From the NCBI RefSeq assembly GCF_001435975.1, contig NZ_AYYR01000013.1, positions 186,001-250,000 on the forward strand: DNA of 64,000 nt. Reading direction: 5' to 3'. The notes beneath the pieces were generated by a model that worked only from the letters and a program-made list of their open reading frames with translations, ran no database searches and was not told the DNA's origin. Source of the stretch: Secundilactobacillus collinoides DSM 20515 = JCM 1123 (GTDB lineage Bacteria > Bacillota > Bacilli > Lactobacillales > Lactobacillaceae). Below are positions 9,355 through 17,242 of this stretch, piece by piece. A program made the translations under genes and the position numbers. Each line of letters opens with the position of its first letter. Within the stretch, counting starts at the first letter, position 1.

Positions 9355-9930
9355 ATGACTGTGATTACCGACTATCTTGACCAAGCGCCTGCTGAAGCCC
9401 AACCGCATTTGCGGGCAACATACGCCCTGTTGAAACAACTATTGCCGGATGCTGAGGAACGCATCAGCTATGGCATGCCGACTTTTTGGCAGCAGCATAA
9501 TCTGGTACACTTCATGGCCAATAAACACCACATGGGCTTTTATCCGACAGCGGAGCCGTTAGTTGACTTAGCGGATGAAATCGGTGATTTTAAACATTCT
9601 AAAGGCGCAATCCAATTTCCGTATGACCAGCCGCTGCCCACGGCGCTGATCAAGAAATTAGTGGCCAGTCGGCTTGCCCACCATGAACCGGTAACGCGCA
9701 TCACGCGGCCGGATGAACCCGTACCGGCTCATATTCAACAGCTGCTGACGGCAAAGCAGCTGACAGCAGTTTTTGAAGCTCGACCAAAGTACCAGCGCAA
9801 CGATTATTTAAGGTGGATCCGGCAGGCTAAGCGTGAGGAAACACGCGAGAAACGGCTGCAGCAGATGATAGCCGAGTTGACAGTTGGTAATCTATATATG
9901 AAAATGGAATGGCATACGAAGTCAAAGTAA
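9355..9930 (+). CDS. DUF1801 / YdeI-like protein
   Basis: 191-residue protein from the DUF1801 (frataxin-fold, YdhG/YdeI-like) group. The N-terminal part PHLRATYALLKQLLPDAEERISYGMPTF and YPTAEPLVDLADEI fits the family. The C-terminus has the basic helix RRAKREETREKRL-like pattern (QAKREETREKR) seen in YdeI-type proteins that carry a bacteriocin-associated domain. Function is unknown. I chose the ATG at 9355 because AAAGGATG precedes it; the longer frame from 9259 runs through a promoter-like stretch (TATGCTATAC). A strong terminator follows directly. Confidence 0.8.
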   Translation: MTVITDYLDQAPAEAQPHLRATYALLKQLLPDAEERISYGMPTFWQQHNLVHFMANKHHMGFYPTAEPLVDLADEIGDFKHSKGAIQFPYDQPLPTALIKKLVASRLAHHEPVTRITRPDEPVPAHIQQLLTAKQLTAVFEARPKYQRNDYLRWIRQAKREETREKRLQQMIAELTVGNLYMKMEWHTKSK

Positions 9931-9963
9931 AACACGCCCCCAGGTTTTGGGGGCGTGTTTTTG
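9929..9963 (+). terminator. intrinsic terminator
   Basis: Perfect GC-rich stem ACACGCCCCCA / TGGGGGCGTGT with a T-run. It begins at the stop codon of the DUF1801 gene. Confidence 0.92.
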
Positions 9964-10071
9964 GTCTTTATTTGGCTGGGGTTGGCAGTTAACTATTACC
10001 TTACAAGCCTTGATTAACAAAGATGTTTTGTTGGTCTGGGGATGAAATGCATGCTTTTACACACACGCTTT

Positions 10072-11919
10072 CTAAAACGCACCGCCACCAGAACCGCCGC
10101 CGAAGCCACCGGAACTGCCTCCGCTGAAACCGCCTGAGCCGCCAGTTGTGCTGCTGCCTTCCGTTCTGCCAACGTTGGTGCTGAAGTCGTTATTGAACTG
10201 TCCGGCGAAACTGTCGTTAAAGCCGACTCCGTAGAAGAACAACGGGTAATAAAACGCGAGGCCAGTCTGCAATTCCGCGTCCGTGAAGTTGGCCTGCAAT
10301 GCTTTAACGACCTTCTTTGCTAATCCGAAGGCCACGGCATACGGCAGAATCTGTTCCCACAAGATCAAATCGCCCACCTGGGAGCGGTCAAAATGACCAA
10401 TATCGTTTAACATGTCCTTAAAGCCTTGAATCGGCGCCACGATATCTTCACCTTCCTGCGTGTATGGCGACAGGCGCCACATTCTGCGAATCCCCGTGAA
10501 CAGCGAGAGTATCAGCAAAATAGCGCTTAACAGCCAGCCGATTGCCAACCAGAGACTGCTGGCAACGAAACCAAAGGCCAGAAAACCACCAAGAGCCAGG
10601 GCGCCATTAATGAAAATCAGCAACCAAGCATGGGTCTTCACATTCTGGTTTGCCAGGTTAAACAACTCCATTCCGCTGACCCCACGATAGATATCAGATT
10701 GCCAAGTCGAAAAGTGATCATACAGATTGTTGCCATTGGGGCCCTCATAGTGGTTGATCTGGTCGAGGGTCACGGTCCGATTGCCGTTGTTGTCCGCGTC
10801 CCCCACCTGATCAAAGATGAACCGCAACATGTCGTTAGCATGATGAGCCGGCGTTAATTTGGCTGTTTCAGTCAGTCGGTATGTTTGCGGCTGACCGTCC
10901 GTCTGCTCAATAGTGATTTCACCCGCAGCAGCCAATTCCATTAACCAAGCGCTGAATGCTTTATCGGTTGGGTCATCGCGACTCAGTAGTACCTGTGACG
11001 TTACCGCATCGTAAGGCGGAATCTCATAGTTGTGAACTTCGGGCTGATCAATGATGTGCTGGGCCGGATTTTTTCTGAACCAGCTGAGCTGATACAGGTA
11101 GTGAGCAACGCCAAGGACCAGCACAAGGATACCCAGAATCAGTGGGATGGCTTTTGCCCAAAACCGCTTTTGATTGGCCTGCTTTGCCAGAGTTGCCTCT
11201 TGCTGCTGTGCTTTTTTCAAATGACGTGTGTTATTTGTCTTAGTGTTAGCCGATGTCACACGGGTTGGAAATAGTAAGTGGCTCTCGACAAACGTGTTCG
11301 CAGCTACGTGATTCACCGTCATAGTAACGGTGCCGGCCTGCTTGTTGACGTTAGTGTGGCCAGATAATGGCCCATGCGTCCAAGCCTGCAATTGCGAAAT
11401 GTTTTTAGCCGGCAGGGCAATTTTTATCTTCACGTTGTTAAGCGCAACGTCCCACTTGCTGCCGATAATCTTCCAGTTCAGTTGGGCGGTGTCGATGTAG
11501 TTCGTAATGACACCGTCAAGCTGGTAGCGATATTGGAAAGTGACTTTCTGGTTGCTAGCTGGATAAAACACTTTGAAACGGTAATTGCTGCTGGTATCAG
11601 TAGTCTGATACGTGTTTGGCTGCGCGCTGTTATTGTGCGTCAGTGCGGTAGTCTGGCCGTTTTGAATGACGGCCACGGATGGGCTCTTCAGCCCGTCAAT
11701 GCCTGATGTATCTTGGTTGTAGTAAACCCCGTTAAAATCACCATTGAAATCATAGGTGATTTTCTGCGTCAATTCTGCGTTGCCGTCCTTTTGAACGTTA
11801 ATGTTGACCCGGTAACGATCAATGGTGTAGTCGCGCGCGTGGGCCTGATTTGTGGTTATTCCCATTGTGATCAGGCTCACGACGATAGCAACGAGCACTT
11901 CTAAATGCCGCTGTTTCAT
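10072..11919 (-). CDS. DUF2207 domain membrane protein
   Basis: 615-residue protein of the DUF2207 family. A signal peptide (MKQRHLEVLVAIVVSLITMG, cleavage near AHA) is followed by an extracytoplasmic beta-rich DUF2207 domain to about residue 230. Then comes a membrane helix (IPLILGILVLVLGVAHYLY), a cytoplasmic region, a hydrophobic hairpin of two helices, and a C-terminal Gly/Ser-rich tail ending GGSGGGAF. The start at 11919 is preceded by AAGGGGGG; the longer frame to 12051 has no such site. The family has no known activity; such proteins sit in the envelope. Monocistronic as far as I see. Confidence 0.88.
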   Translation of the reverse strand: MKQRHLEVLVAIVVSLITMGITTNQAHARDYTIDRYRVNINVQKDGNAELTQKITYDFNGDFNGVYYNQDTSGIDGLKSPSVAVIQNGQTTALTHNNSAQPNTYQTTDTSSNYRFKVFYPASNQKVTFQYRYQLDGVITNYIDTAQLNWKIIGSKWDVALNNVKIKIALPAKNISQLQAWTHGPLSGHTNVNKQAGTVTMTVNHVAANTFVESHLLFPTRVTSANTKTNNTRHLKKAQQQEATLAKQANQKRFWAKAIPLILGILVLVLGVAHYLYQLSWFRKNPAQHIIDQPEVHNYEIPPYDAVTSQVLLSRDDPTDKAFSAWLMELAAAGEITIEQTDGQPQTYRLTETAKLTPAHHANDMLRFIFDQVGDADNNGNRTVTLDQINHYEGPNGNNLYDHFSTWQSDIYRGVSGMELFNLANQNVKTHAWLLIFINGALALGGFLAFGFVASSLWLAIGWLLSAILLILSLFTGIRRMWRLSPYTQEGEDIVAPIQGFKDMLNDIGHFDRSQVGDLILWEQILPYAVAFGLAKKVVKALQANFTDAELQTGLAFYYPLFFYGVGFNDSFAGQFNNDFSTNVGRTEGSSTTGGSGGFSGGSSGGFGGGSGGGAF

Positions 11920-12102
11920 GTGACATTCCCCCCTTAACTGGTAGTTTAAGTTTACCATGTTGCGTGTGAGTTTGCCGTAAATTGTCGGCCAGAGCTTGGA
12001 ACAAGCCTTTTTAGGTTTGGCCAGAGAGTTTCTCGACAATGAAATTGACATTATTGCGCGTGTTGATTGTCTGGCGTGAACGTGCGATAAAGGCTTCCTT
12101 GA

Positions 12103-12146
12103 CCAAAAAAAGCACCCTTAGCTGAAATTTTAGTTAGGGGTGCTAT
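12103..12146 (-). terminator. intrinsic terminator (reverse strand)
   Basis: Stem AGCACCCCTAACT / AGCTAAGGGTGCT read on the reverse strand, followed by TTTTTTT. It lies about 250 bp beyond the stop of the flavoprotein gene at 12399, so that gene's transcript would have a long structured 3' UTR. Confidence 0.8.
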
Positions 12147-12283
12147 ATTCTTGGGGCAAAACTGCTTTTGTGCCCAGGATTAGGTTAACATTTAGTTTTC
12201 GTCATTTTTTTCTTGGCCCCCGAGTGGAAACGGGCTAAAGTTCAAAAACACGCTTTCTAGGCCACCAAGTGGAAACGAGTTTC

Positions 12284-12381
12284 AGAAAGCAGAGACCGGC
12301 CACGTAAGGGCAATTAGTGACAAATCCAAATTCGGGATTTCCCACTAATTGCCCTTACGTTCTGGTCTCTAACCGCTTTCT
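12284..12381 (-). repeat. 98-nt nested palindromic element, copy A
   Basis: Concentric stems read from outside in: AGAAAGC/GCTTTCT (7 bp), 1:5 internal loop, GAGACC/GGTCTC (6 bp), 4:3 loop, an 18-bp perfect stem ACGTAAGGGCAATTAGTG with its complement, 2:2 loop, AAATCC/GGATTT (6 bp), 7-nt loop. The same architecture with other stem sequences recurs at 55069-55168. It starts 17 nt after the stop of the reverse-strand gene at 12399. Confidence 0.85.
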
Positions 12382-12398
12382 TTCACTCTCTTACAAAA

Positions 12399-14225
12399 TT
12401 ACATCCGTTTCTTAATCAACGTCTGTGCGGCCTTGCGTCCCTGGTGTACGATACCTGCGATTGCGGTCCCAGATCCTGGATAGTACGGGCCAAGCCACCC
12501 GCCTGCAGTGAGTCCGGCGGCGTAGAGGCCTTTGATCGGCGCATCCAGCACATCGAGGACCTGGCCTTCAACGTTGATGGTCAGCCCACCAATAGCGCCC
12601 AAGTTCATCGCTGTTGTTTGGTGCACGTAAAACGGTGCGGTTAACGGTGCGATGCCCGTTTGTCGGTCGTAAACCGGATCTTGGCCAGTTTTCGCATGAG
12701 TGTTCCATTCGGTCAACGTGGCTTGCAGATTTTCTTCTGGAACGTGAATCAGTTTGGCCAATTCAGCGACCGTCGCAGCCTTTTTGACTTCGCCTTTTTC
12801 AACGTCTTTTGCAAGCGTCTCGGCTGTCCATGCGCTGCCCTCAGCCTGAATACTGTTTTCGTCAAAAATCATGTTGGTCGGCTTGCCCAGTTGCTTCTCC
12901 TGCTGGAAGACCGCCCGCATGGTAAAGGCGTACGTGGCATCTTCGCAGACAAACCGCTTGCCCTTAGCGTTCACGTAGATCATCGGCATTGACGGAATCT
13001 GGTCGTTGGTGGCGTTTCCGGTCTTGCCATCCAAATCAATCGTTCCACCCATGCCGTTGATGCCGGCACCGGCGGCCATACCAAGGAAAATCCCGTCGCC
13101 AGTATCTGTGACCGCCGACAAGTTAGCGTGGTGCTGAAGGTCGCTGTAATGTTGCGGGTTCTGTGCCTTAGCTAATTCAAGGTTGTGATCGATTCCGGCA
13201 GTGGCTAATATGACGCCGCGCTTGGCCTCGATCAATCTCTTCTCACCGTTTTGATGAACGACCACCCCGTAAATAATTTTCCGGTCCCGGTCTTGAACAA
13301 GCGCAGTCGTTGGCGTGTCATAGCTAATGGTGGCGCCTGCATCTAGGGCGGCCTTCAGCAGCGTCTGCGTGAGCACGATGCCGTCACCCATTTGGCCACC
13401 GCCGCCTTTTCCGTTGTCGTAAACGTGGATCCGGTCGGCAAAATCTAAGGTACTGGTTGCAGGAATGTGATTATTCCCATACACGCTCTGCCACTTGATG
13501 CCCATGTCGGCTAACCAGTCGATATTTTTGGGGGCATTCTTAGCCAGATCTCGTACCAAGGTCATGTCAACCTGGTCTTCGCCAGCATCGATCCAGTAGC
13601 TGGCATGCTTATCAGGGTTATCGTTATCATATGATGTCAGCGCCTTTTGATAGGACGTGCCAGCCGCCTGCATGACTCCGCCTGAGAAGTTCGTAGTCCC
13701 GCCAGGAATACCAGCTTTTTCACTGATGAACACTGATAAACCAGCCTGCGCAGCCTCCGTGGCAGCAGCTAATCCTGCACCGCCAGAACCGACTACGACA
13801 ACATCGTAACTGTCATCAAACTTGACATCGTCGTTGTAGGGCACGGGTTTCGTTACTGGCGAAGGATTACGTTCAACGACATTGACGTTTTCAGATGCAC
13901 CAGTGGTCGCATCCGCCGGCTTATAAGGGTCTTCCGTTGCAGCGTCCAGTGCCTGCTCCGCAGTTAAATCACCCTTGGCAACGGCGGTCGCCTTGTGAAC
14001 GGCTGCTTCAAATGCGTAGGAACTGATGGTCGCACCTGTAATGGCGTCCACATCAGCATGACCAGCTGCTTTCACCGCGTTTTCTAAGCGGGCAACCCCT
14101 AAGCCGCCCACCGTTCCTGGTTCAACCTCGGCTGTGACATCTGAGATCGTATCGCCATCGAGGGTGACGGTAGCCGTAATATTACCGTGAAATCCCTTTG
14201 CGGTTCCTTGATACTGTTCACTCAT
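12399..14225 (-). CDS. FMN-binding / FAD-dependent fumarate-reductase-like flavoprotein (N-terminal FMN domain)
   Basis: 608-residue soluble flavoprotein. An N-terminal FMN_bind domain carries the ApbE flavinylation motif DAITGAT (residues 60-66). The FAD domain then begins with VVVVGSGGAGLAAA near residue 138. The family includes fumarate, urocanate and phenolic-acid (hydroxycinnamate) reductases that move electrons to an organic acceptor. The C-terminal segment reads GPYYPGSGTA where fumarate reductases have an Arg-Leu-Gly-Gly-Asn substrate loop, so fumarate is doubtful. No signal peptide. ATG follows GAAGGGAAG. It is divergent from the MarR gene. No apbE is seen in the window. Confidence 0.88.
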   Translation of the reverse strand: MSEQYQGTAKGFHGNITATVTLDGDTISDVTAEVEPGTVGGLGVARLENAVKAAGHADVDAITGATISSYAFEAAVHKATAVAKGDLTAEQALDAATEDPYKPADATTGASENVNVVERNPSPVTKPVPYNDDVKFDDSYDVVVVGSGGAGLAAATEAAQAGLSVFISEKAGIPGGTTNFSGGVMQAAGTSYQKALTSYDNDNPDKHASYWIDAGEDQVDMTLVRDLAKNAPKNIDWLADMGIKWQSVYGNNHIPATSTLDFADRIHVYDNGKGGGGQMGDGIVLTQTLLKAALDAGATISYDTPTTALVQDRDRKIIYGVVVHQNGEKRLIEAKRGVILATAGIDHNLELAKAQNPQHYSDLQHHANLSAVTDTGDGIFLGMAAGAGINGMGGTIDLDGKTGNATNDQIPSMPMIYVNAKGKRFVCEDATYAFTMRAVFQQEKQLGKPTNMIFDENSIQAEGSAWTAETLAKDVEKGEVKKAATVAELAKLIHVPEENLQATLTEWNTHAKTGQDPVYDRQTGIAPLTAPFYVHQTTAMNLGAIGGLTINVEGQVLDVLDAPIKGLYAAGLTAGGWLGPYYPGSGTAIAGIVHQGRKAAQTLIKKRM

Positions 14226-14256
14226 AACTTCAAACTTCCCTTCAAAATGCGATTAT

Positions 14257-14270
14257 ATAAAGCGCTTACA
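14257..14270 (-). promoter_or_regulatory. cre-like site (possible CcpA operator)
   Basis: ATAAAGCGCTTACA matches the cre consensus TGNAANCGNWWNCA except at the first two bases. It lies 32 bp upstream of the flavoprotein start. Confidence 0.45.
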
Positions 14271-14429
14271 TTATTGCTTTTACCTTTAAAAACCAACCGC
14301 ATATAAACTTACTTTTATTCATTAACGTCTCTATCATAACACGTTTCATCAAATTAATTGCGGGTAAAAGTAATCGTTTTCATTATGAAACTGACGGCTT
14401 TCATTAGTTTTCACTTGAATTTCTGACCG

Positions 14430-14459
14430 TTGACATTTATGTACAGCTAGCTGTACATT
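14430..14459 (+). promoter_or_regulatory. MarR promoter with palindromic operator
   Basis: -35 TTGACA (14430-14435), 18 bp, -10-like TACATT (14454-14459). A perfect 20-bp palindrome, ATGTACAGCTAGCTGTACAT (14439-14458), covers spacer and -10. Its position just before marR suggests autorepression of the marR-MFS unit. Confidence 0.75.
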
Positions 14460-14476
14460 TTAAGTGAGGTGATTTG

Positions 14477-14914
14477 ATGACAGCAGATGAATACCATATT
14501 GCACGGGCCGTCCTAGCTCTCGCAAACTCGGTGACTAGAACCCGTAATGCCCACTTACAAGACCTTGGCATTACCACCCAACAGGCGGATGCGCTGACCT
14601 TTTTTGATGACTATCCCAACAGCACCATCAGCGCGTTGAAGGATGCCCAACACATCCGCCATGCCACGGCCCAGATGCTCATTCAGCGGCTGGTCAAACG
14701 CGGCTTGATCCAATTGACCGTTGACCCGAATGACCACCGCGCTAAGCTGGTGCAATTGACACCACAGGGCAGCGCATTGCGGCAACGTTTGAAGCACAAG
14801 GGCTCACACACTGGTGAGCGCCTCCTGACGGGGTTTTCGGAAACTGAAACCCGGCAGTTTTACGAGGCCCTGCATAAAGCCTATGAAAATTTAACACATG
14901 AGGAAGATGAGTGA
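14477..14914 (+). CDS. MarR-family transcriptional regulator
   Basis: 145-residue MarR-type winged-helix regulator. The recognition part HATAQMLIQRLVKRGLI is followed by the wing VDPNDHRAKLVQLTPQG, with the D-x-R signature of the family. I chose the ATG at 14477, preceded by GTGAGGTG; a TTG one codon earlier is less likely. Its stop abuts the start of an MFS exporter gene, and a palindrome lies over its promoter. It is most likely a repressor of itself and the exporter, released by a phenolic or other small ligand (inference). It may also act on the divergent flavoprotein. Confidence 0.9.
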   Translation: MTADEYHIARAVLALANSVTRTRNAHLQDLGITTQQADALTFFDDYPNSTISALKDAQHIRHATAQMLIQRLVKRGLIQLTVDPNDHRAKLVQLTPQGSALRQRLKHKGSHTGERLLTGFSETETRQFYEALHKAYENLTHEEDE

Positions 14915-16087
14915 ATGACAAAACGACATTTATACGGACGCAACATCATTTTGATCCTGGCAGCGAGTTTTTTCTACATCGCAAGTGCCATGTTCATCAA
15001 TCCATTAATTACCGGTTTTGCAAAAGGTATCGGCGGCAGCACGCTGATGGCTGGTATCGTGGCCGGCATTATGAACATCACGTCGCTGTTTCTGCGTCCT
15101 ATTTCCGGCCAGTTAACGGACAAGTTTTCTAAAAAACGACTAGCAAGCGTTGGCGGACTTGGGCTGCTGATAGCGACGATTGGTTACACAGTGGTCAACA
15201 ATACGGCCTGGCTACTGTTTTTTCGGGTCGTCAACGGTGTCGGGTACGTCCTCTGTACCGTTTGTATGGCAACTTGGATGGCCAGTTTGCTGCCCCGTGA
15301 TAAGATTGGCTCCGGGATGGGCATCTATGGTCTGATGAACGCGTTAGGCATGGCCATCGCCCCAGCATTGAGCATTGCGTTGTACCAGCGACTCGGCTAC
15401 CGAAAAGCGTTTATTGCGGCCGTAGTGTGCAGCGTTTTGATGATTCTCCTAGTGCAACTCGTCGGGGATCAAGGTGCCCCGCAGGCCCCGCAAAAAACCG
15501 GTAAGTCGGCACATCAGCTGCGAATCGTTCAACCTAAAGTGTTTCCGCTCGCAATGATGCTGATGCTGTTTGCAATTCCGTATTTTGCCACGCAGGCGTA
15601 CATCGTCAGTTACGTAGAAACGCTTCACCTCAACGTTGCGGTGGGCGCCTTCTTCCCAATTTACGCTGCGTTTTTGATTATTCTGCGATTGAGTTTGCGG
15701 TCGCTGTTCGACACAGTAGCCTTTGGAAAATTCCTCTACGTGAGTTTGCTCAGCACAGTGATCGGGCTGTTAGCGCTGACACATCTCACCAACGATATCT
15801 TACTGGGCGTGGCCGCTTTGGGCATTGCTGGCGGCTACGGGTTGATGTTTTCAATCTGCCAGGCAACCGCCCTGCTGATCGTTCCTGAAAGTGAACAGGG
15901 TCTCGCAAACAGTACATTTTATATCGGTATGGATCTCGGAATGTCCATGGGGCCAATGATTGGCGGGTTGTTAAAAAGTGTGTTCCCGCTGCATTTATTC
16001 TACCCGATCATGCTGGTGACCCTGCCCGTTATTTGGCTGATCTACTTCATGAATCGACGGTCGCTGAATTCAGCGGTGGCGCGGTAA
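14915..16087 (+). CDS. MFS transporter, probable drug/solute exporter
   Basis: 390-residue major facilitator protein with about 12 hydrophobic helices. The loop 2-3 motif reads GQLTDKFSKKRLA, close to the MFS signature GxLaDrxGrkr. The cytoplasmic middle loop is basic and Gln-rich (APQAPQKTGKSAHQ). It begins directly after the MarR stop with no gap, so it shares that transcript. Substrate cannot be read from sequence; the linkage to MarR suggests export of a toxic compound. Confidence 0.88.
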   Translation: MTKRHLYGRNIILILAASFFYIASAMFINPLITGFAKGIGGSTLMAGIVAGIMNITSLFLRPISGQLTDKFSKKRLASVGGLGLLIATIGYTVVNNTAWLLFFRVVNGVGYVLCTVCMATWMASLLPRDKIGSGMGIYGLMNALGMAIAPALSIALYQRLGYRKAFIAAVVCSVLMILLVQLVGDQGAPQAPQKTGKSAHQLRIVQPKVFPLAMMLMLFAIPYFATQAYIVSYVETLHLNVAVGAFFPIYAAFLIILRLSLRSLFDTVAFGKFLYVSLLSTVIGLLALTHLTNDILLGVAALGIAGGYGLMFSICQATALLIVPESEQGLANSTFYIGMDLGMSMGPMIGGLLKSVFPLHLFYPIMLVTLPVIWLIYFMNRRSLNSAVAR

Positions 16088-16117
16088 CACTGTTTATCCA
16101 AATCAACCACAAAAAAT

Positions 16118-16163
16118 AGTCCTGCGAGTGGCCAATTCTGGCGCGTTAGCGGGGCTTTTTTTT
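16118..16163 (+). terminator. intrinsic terminator after the MFS gene
   Basis: Stem AGTCCTGC / GCGGGGCT including G-U pairs, with an inner TGGCC-type stem, followed by a run of eight T. It lies 30 bp after the MFS stop and 15 bp before the 3' end of the converging dehydrogenase frame. Confidence 0.7.
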
Positions 16164-16177
16164 GACGGTCATTTTAT

Positions 16178-17134
16178 CTACAAAACAATATTGCGCTGTT
16201 CCCCGCGTTGGAAAGCAGCGATGTTCAACCCGATCTCATCAACCGCCCGTTGACGCGCCTCGACACTGGCTCAGCCAATGTGCGGGGTAATGATCAGTTT
16301 ACGACTGTCCTGAATTTGCAGCAACGCGTCGTCCGCATGCATGGGTTCGTGACGCGTAACATCCAACCCGGCAGCCGCGATTTGCCCAGTGTTCAGCGCC
16401 CAGGCCAAATCGTTTTCATTAATGACACGACCGCGACTGACATTCAGTAACATGGCGGTCGGTTTCATGAGTTCAAACTGCGGTTTCGCCAGCAGATCTG
16501 CAGTTAGCTTACTATATTTCGTGTGCACGGAAACGATATCCGACGTTGTCAGCAGCTGTTCAAGTGACTTAGCCTGATAGTTGTTATGGGTTGTATTGCC
16601 AGTTGGCGAAAAATAGGACACTTGCGCACCAAAAGCAGTTGCCAATTGGGCGACTTTTTGACCGATGTGGCCCATCCCGATAATGCCCCATTGGTGACCG
16701 GCAATTTCGTGAATCGTGTTCTGGTAATAATCGCCAGAATAGTTGTCGGTGTACCCGCCAGTTTTAACGAAGCGGTCAAACCCCACCAAATTGGTTAGCA
16801 GACCGAGTGCTAAGGCCATGGTCTGCTGCGCGACCGCATCAGTTGAATAATTCGTAATGTTCGCGACCGCGATACCCTTCGCTTGCGTAGCTGAGAGGTC
16901 AACGCTATCAGTACCCGTAGCCGAAAGACAAATGAGTTTCAGGCGGTTCGCCTTCGCGAGTCCAGCGGCATCAATTGGAATTTTATTACTAACAGCGATG
17001 TCAATATCGTGTAACCGATCAGGGAGTTCTTCGGCTGACGTTGTGGCATAGGTTTGAACTTCACCCAGTTGTTTTAAGGGACTGAGGTCGGCCTGCTCAC
17101 CTAAACTTTGACGTTCTAATAGTGCAATTTTCAT
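16178..17134 (-). pseudogene. D-2-hydroxyacid dehydrogenase interrupted by an in-frame UGA
   Basis: NAD-dependent D-2-hydroxyacid dehydrogenase family. The NAD motif GMGHIGQKVA, the catalytic Arg in NVSRGRV, the Glu in RHEPMHADD and the His in PHIG are all present. Directly after PHIG the codon for a usually conserved Trp is TGA (bases 16271-16273). The same frame then continues as ASVEARQRAVDEIGLN and ends at TAG 16178-16180, giving the normal length of about 318 residues. A single TGG to TGA change explains it. The truncated product lacks about 30 C-terminal residues and may be unstable. ATG at 17134 follows AGGA. A sequencing error or UGA readthrough cannot be excluded. Confidence 0.82.
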
Positions 17135-17242
17135 GGTGGTCACGTCCTATCTTTAGTCTTTGAGTTAGATTTTACGCTTTTTTGTTAGCTAATTGTTTTT
17201 GTACCTTAAAAATGACAACGATTTGCCGGCATCTCATAATTT

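Larger units (their letters stand above)
11920..12398. other. intergenic region with hairpins and a short direct repeat
   Basis: 479 bp with no gene. It contains a terminator at 12103-12146, an imperfect 18-bp direct repeat (GGCCCCCGAGTGGAAACG at 12215-12232 and GGCCACCAAGTGGAAACG at 12260-12277), and the large nested palindrome at 12284-12381. Confidence 0.7.
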
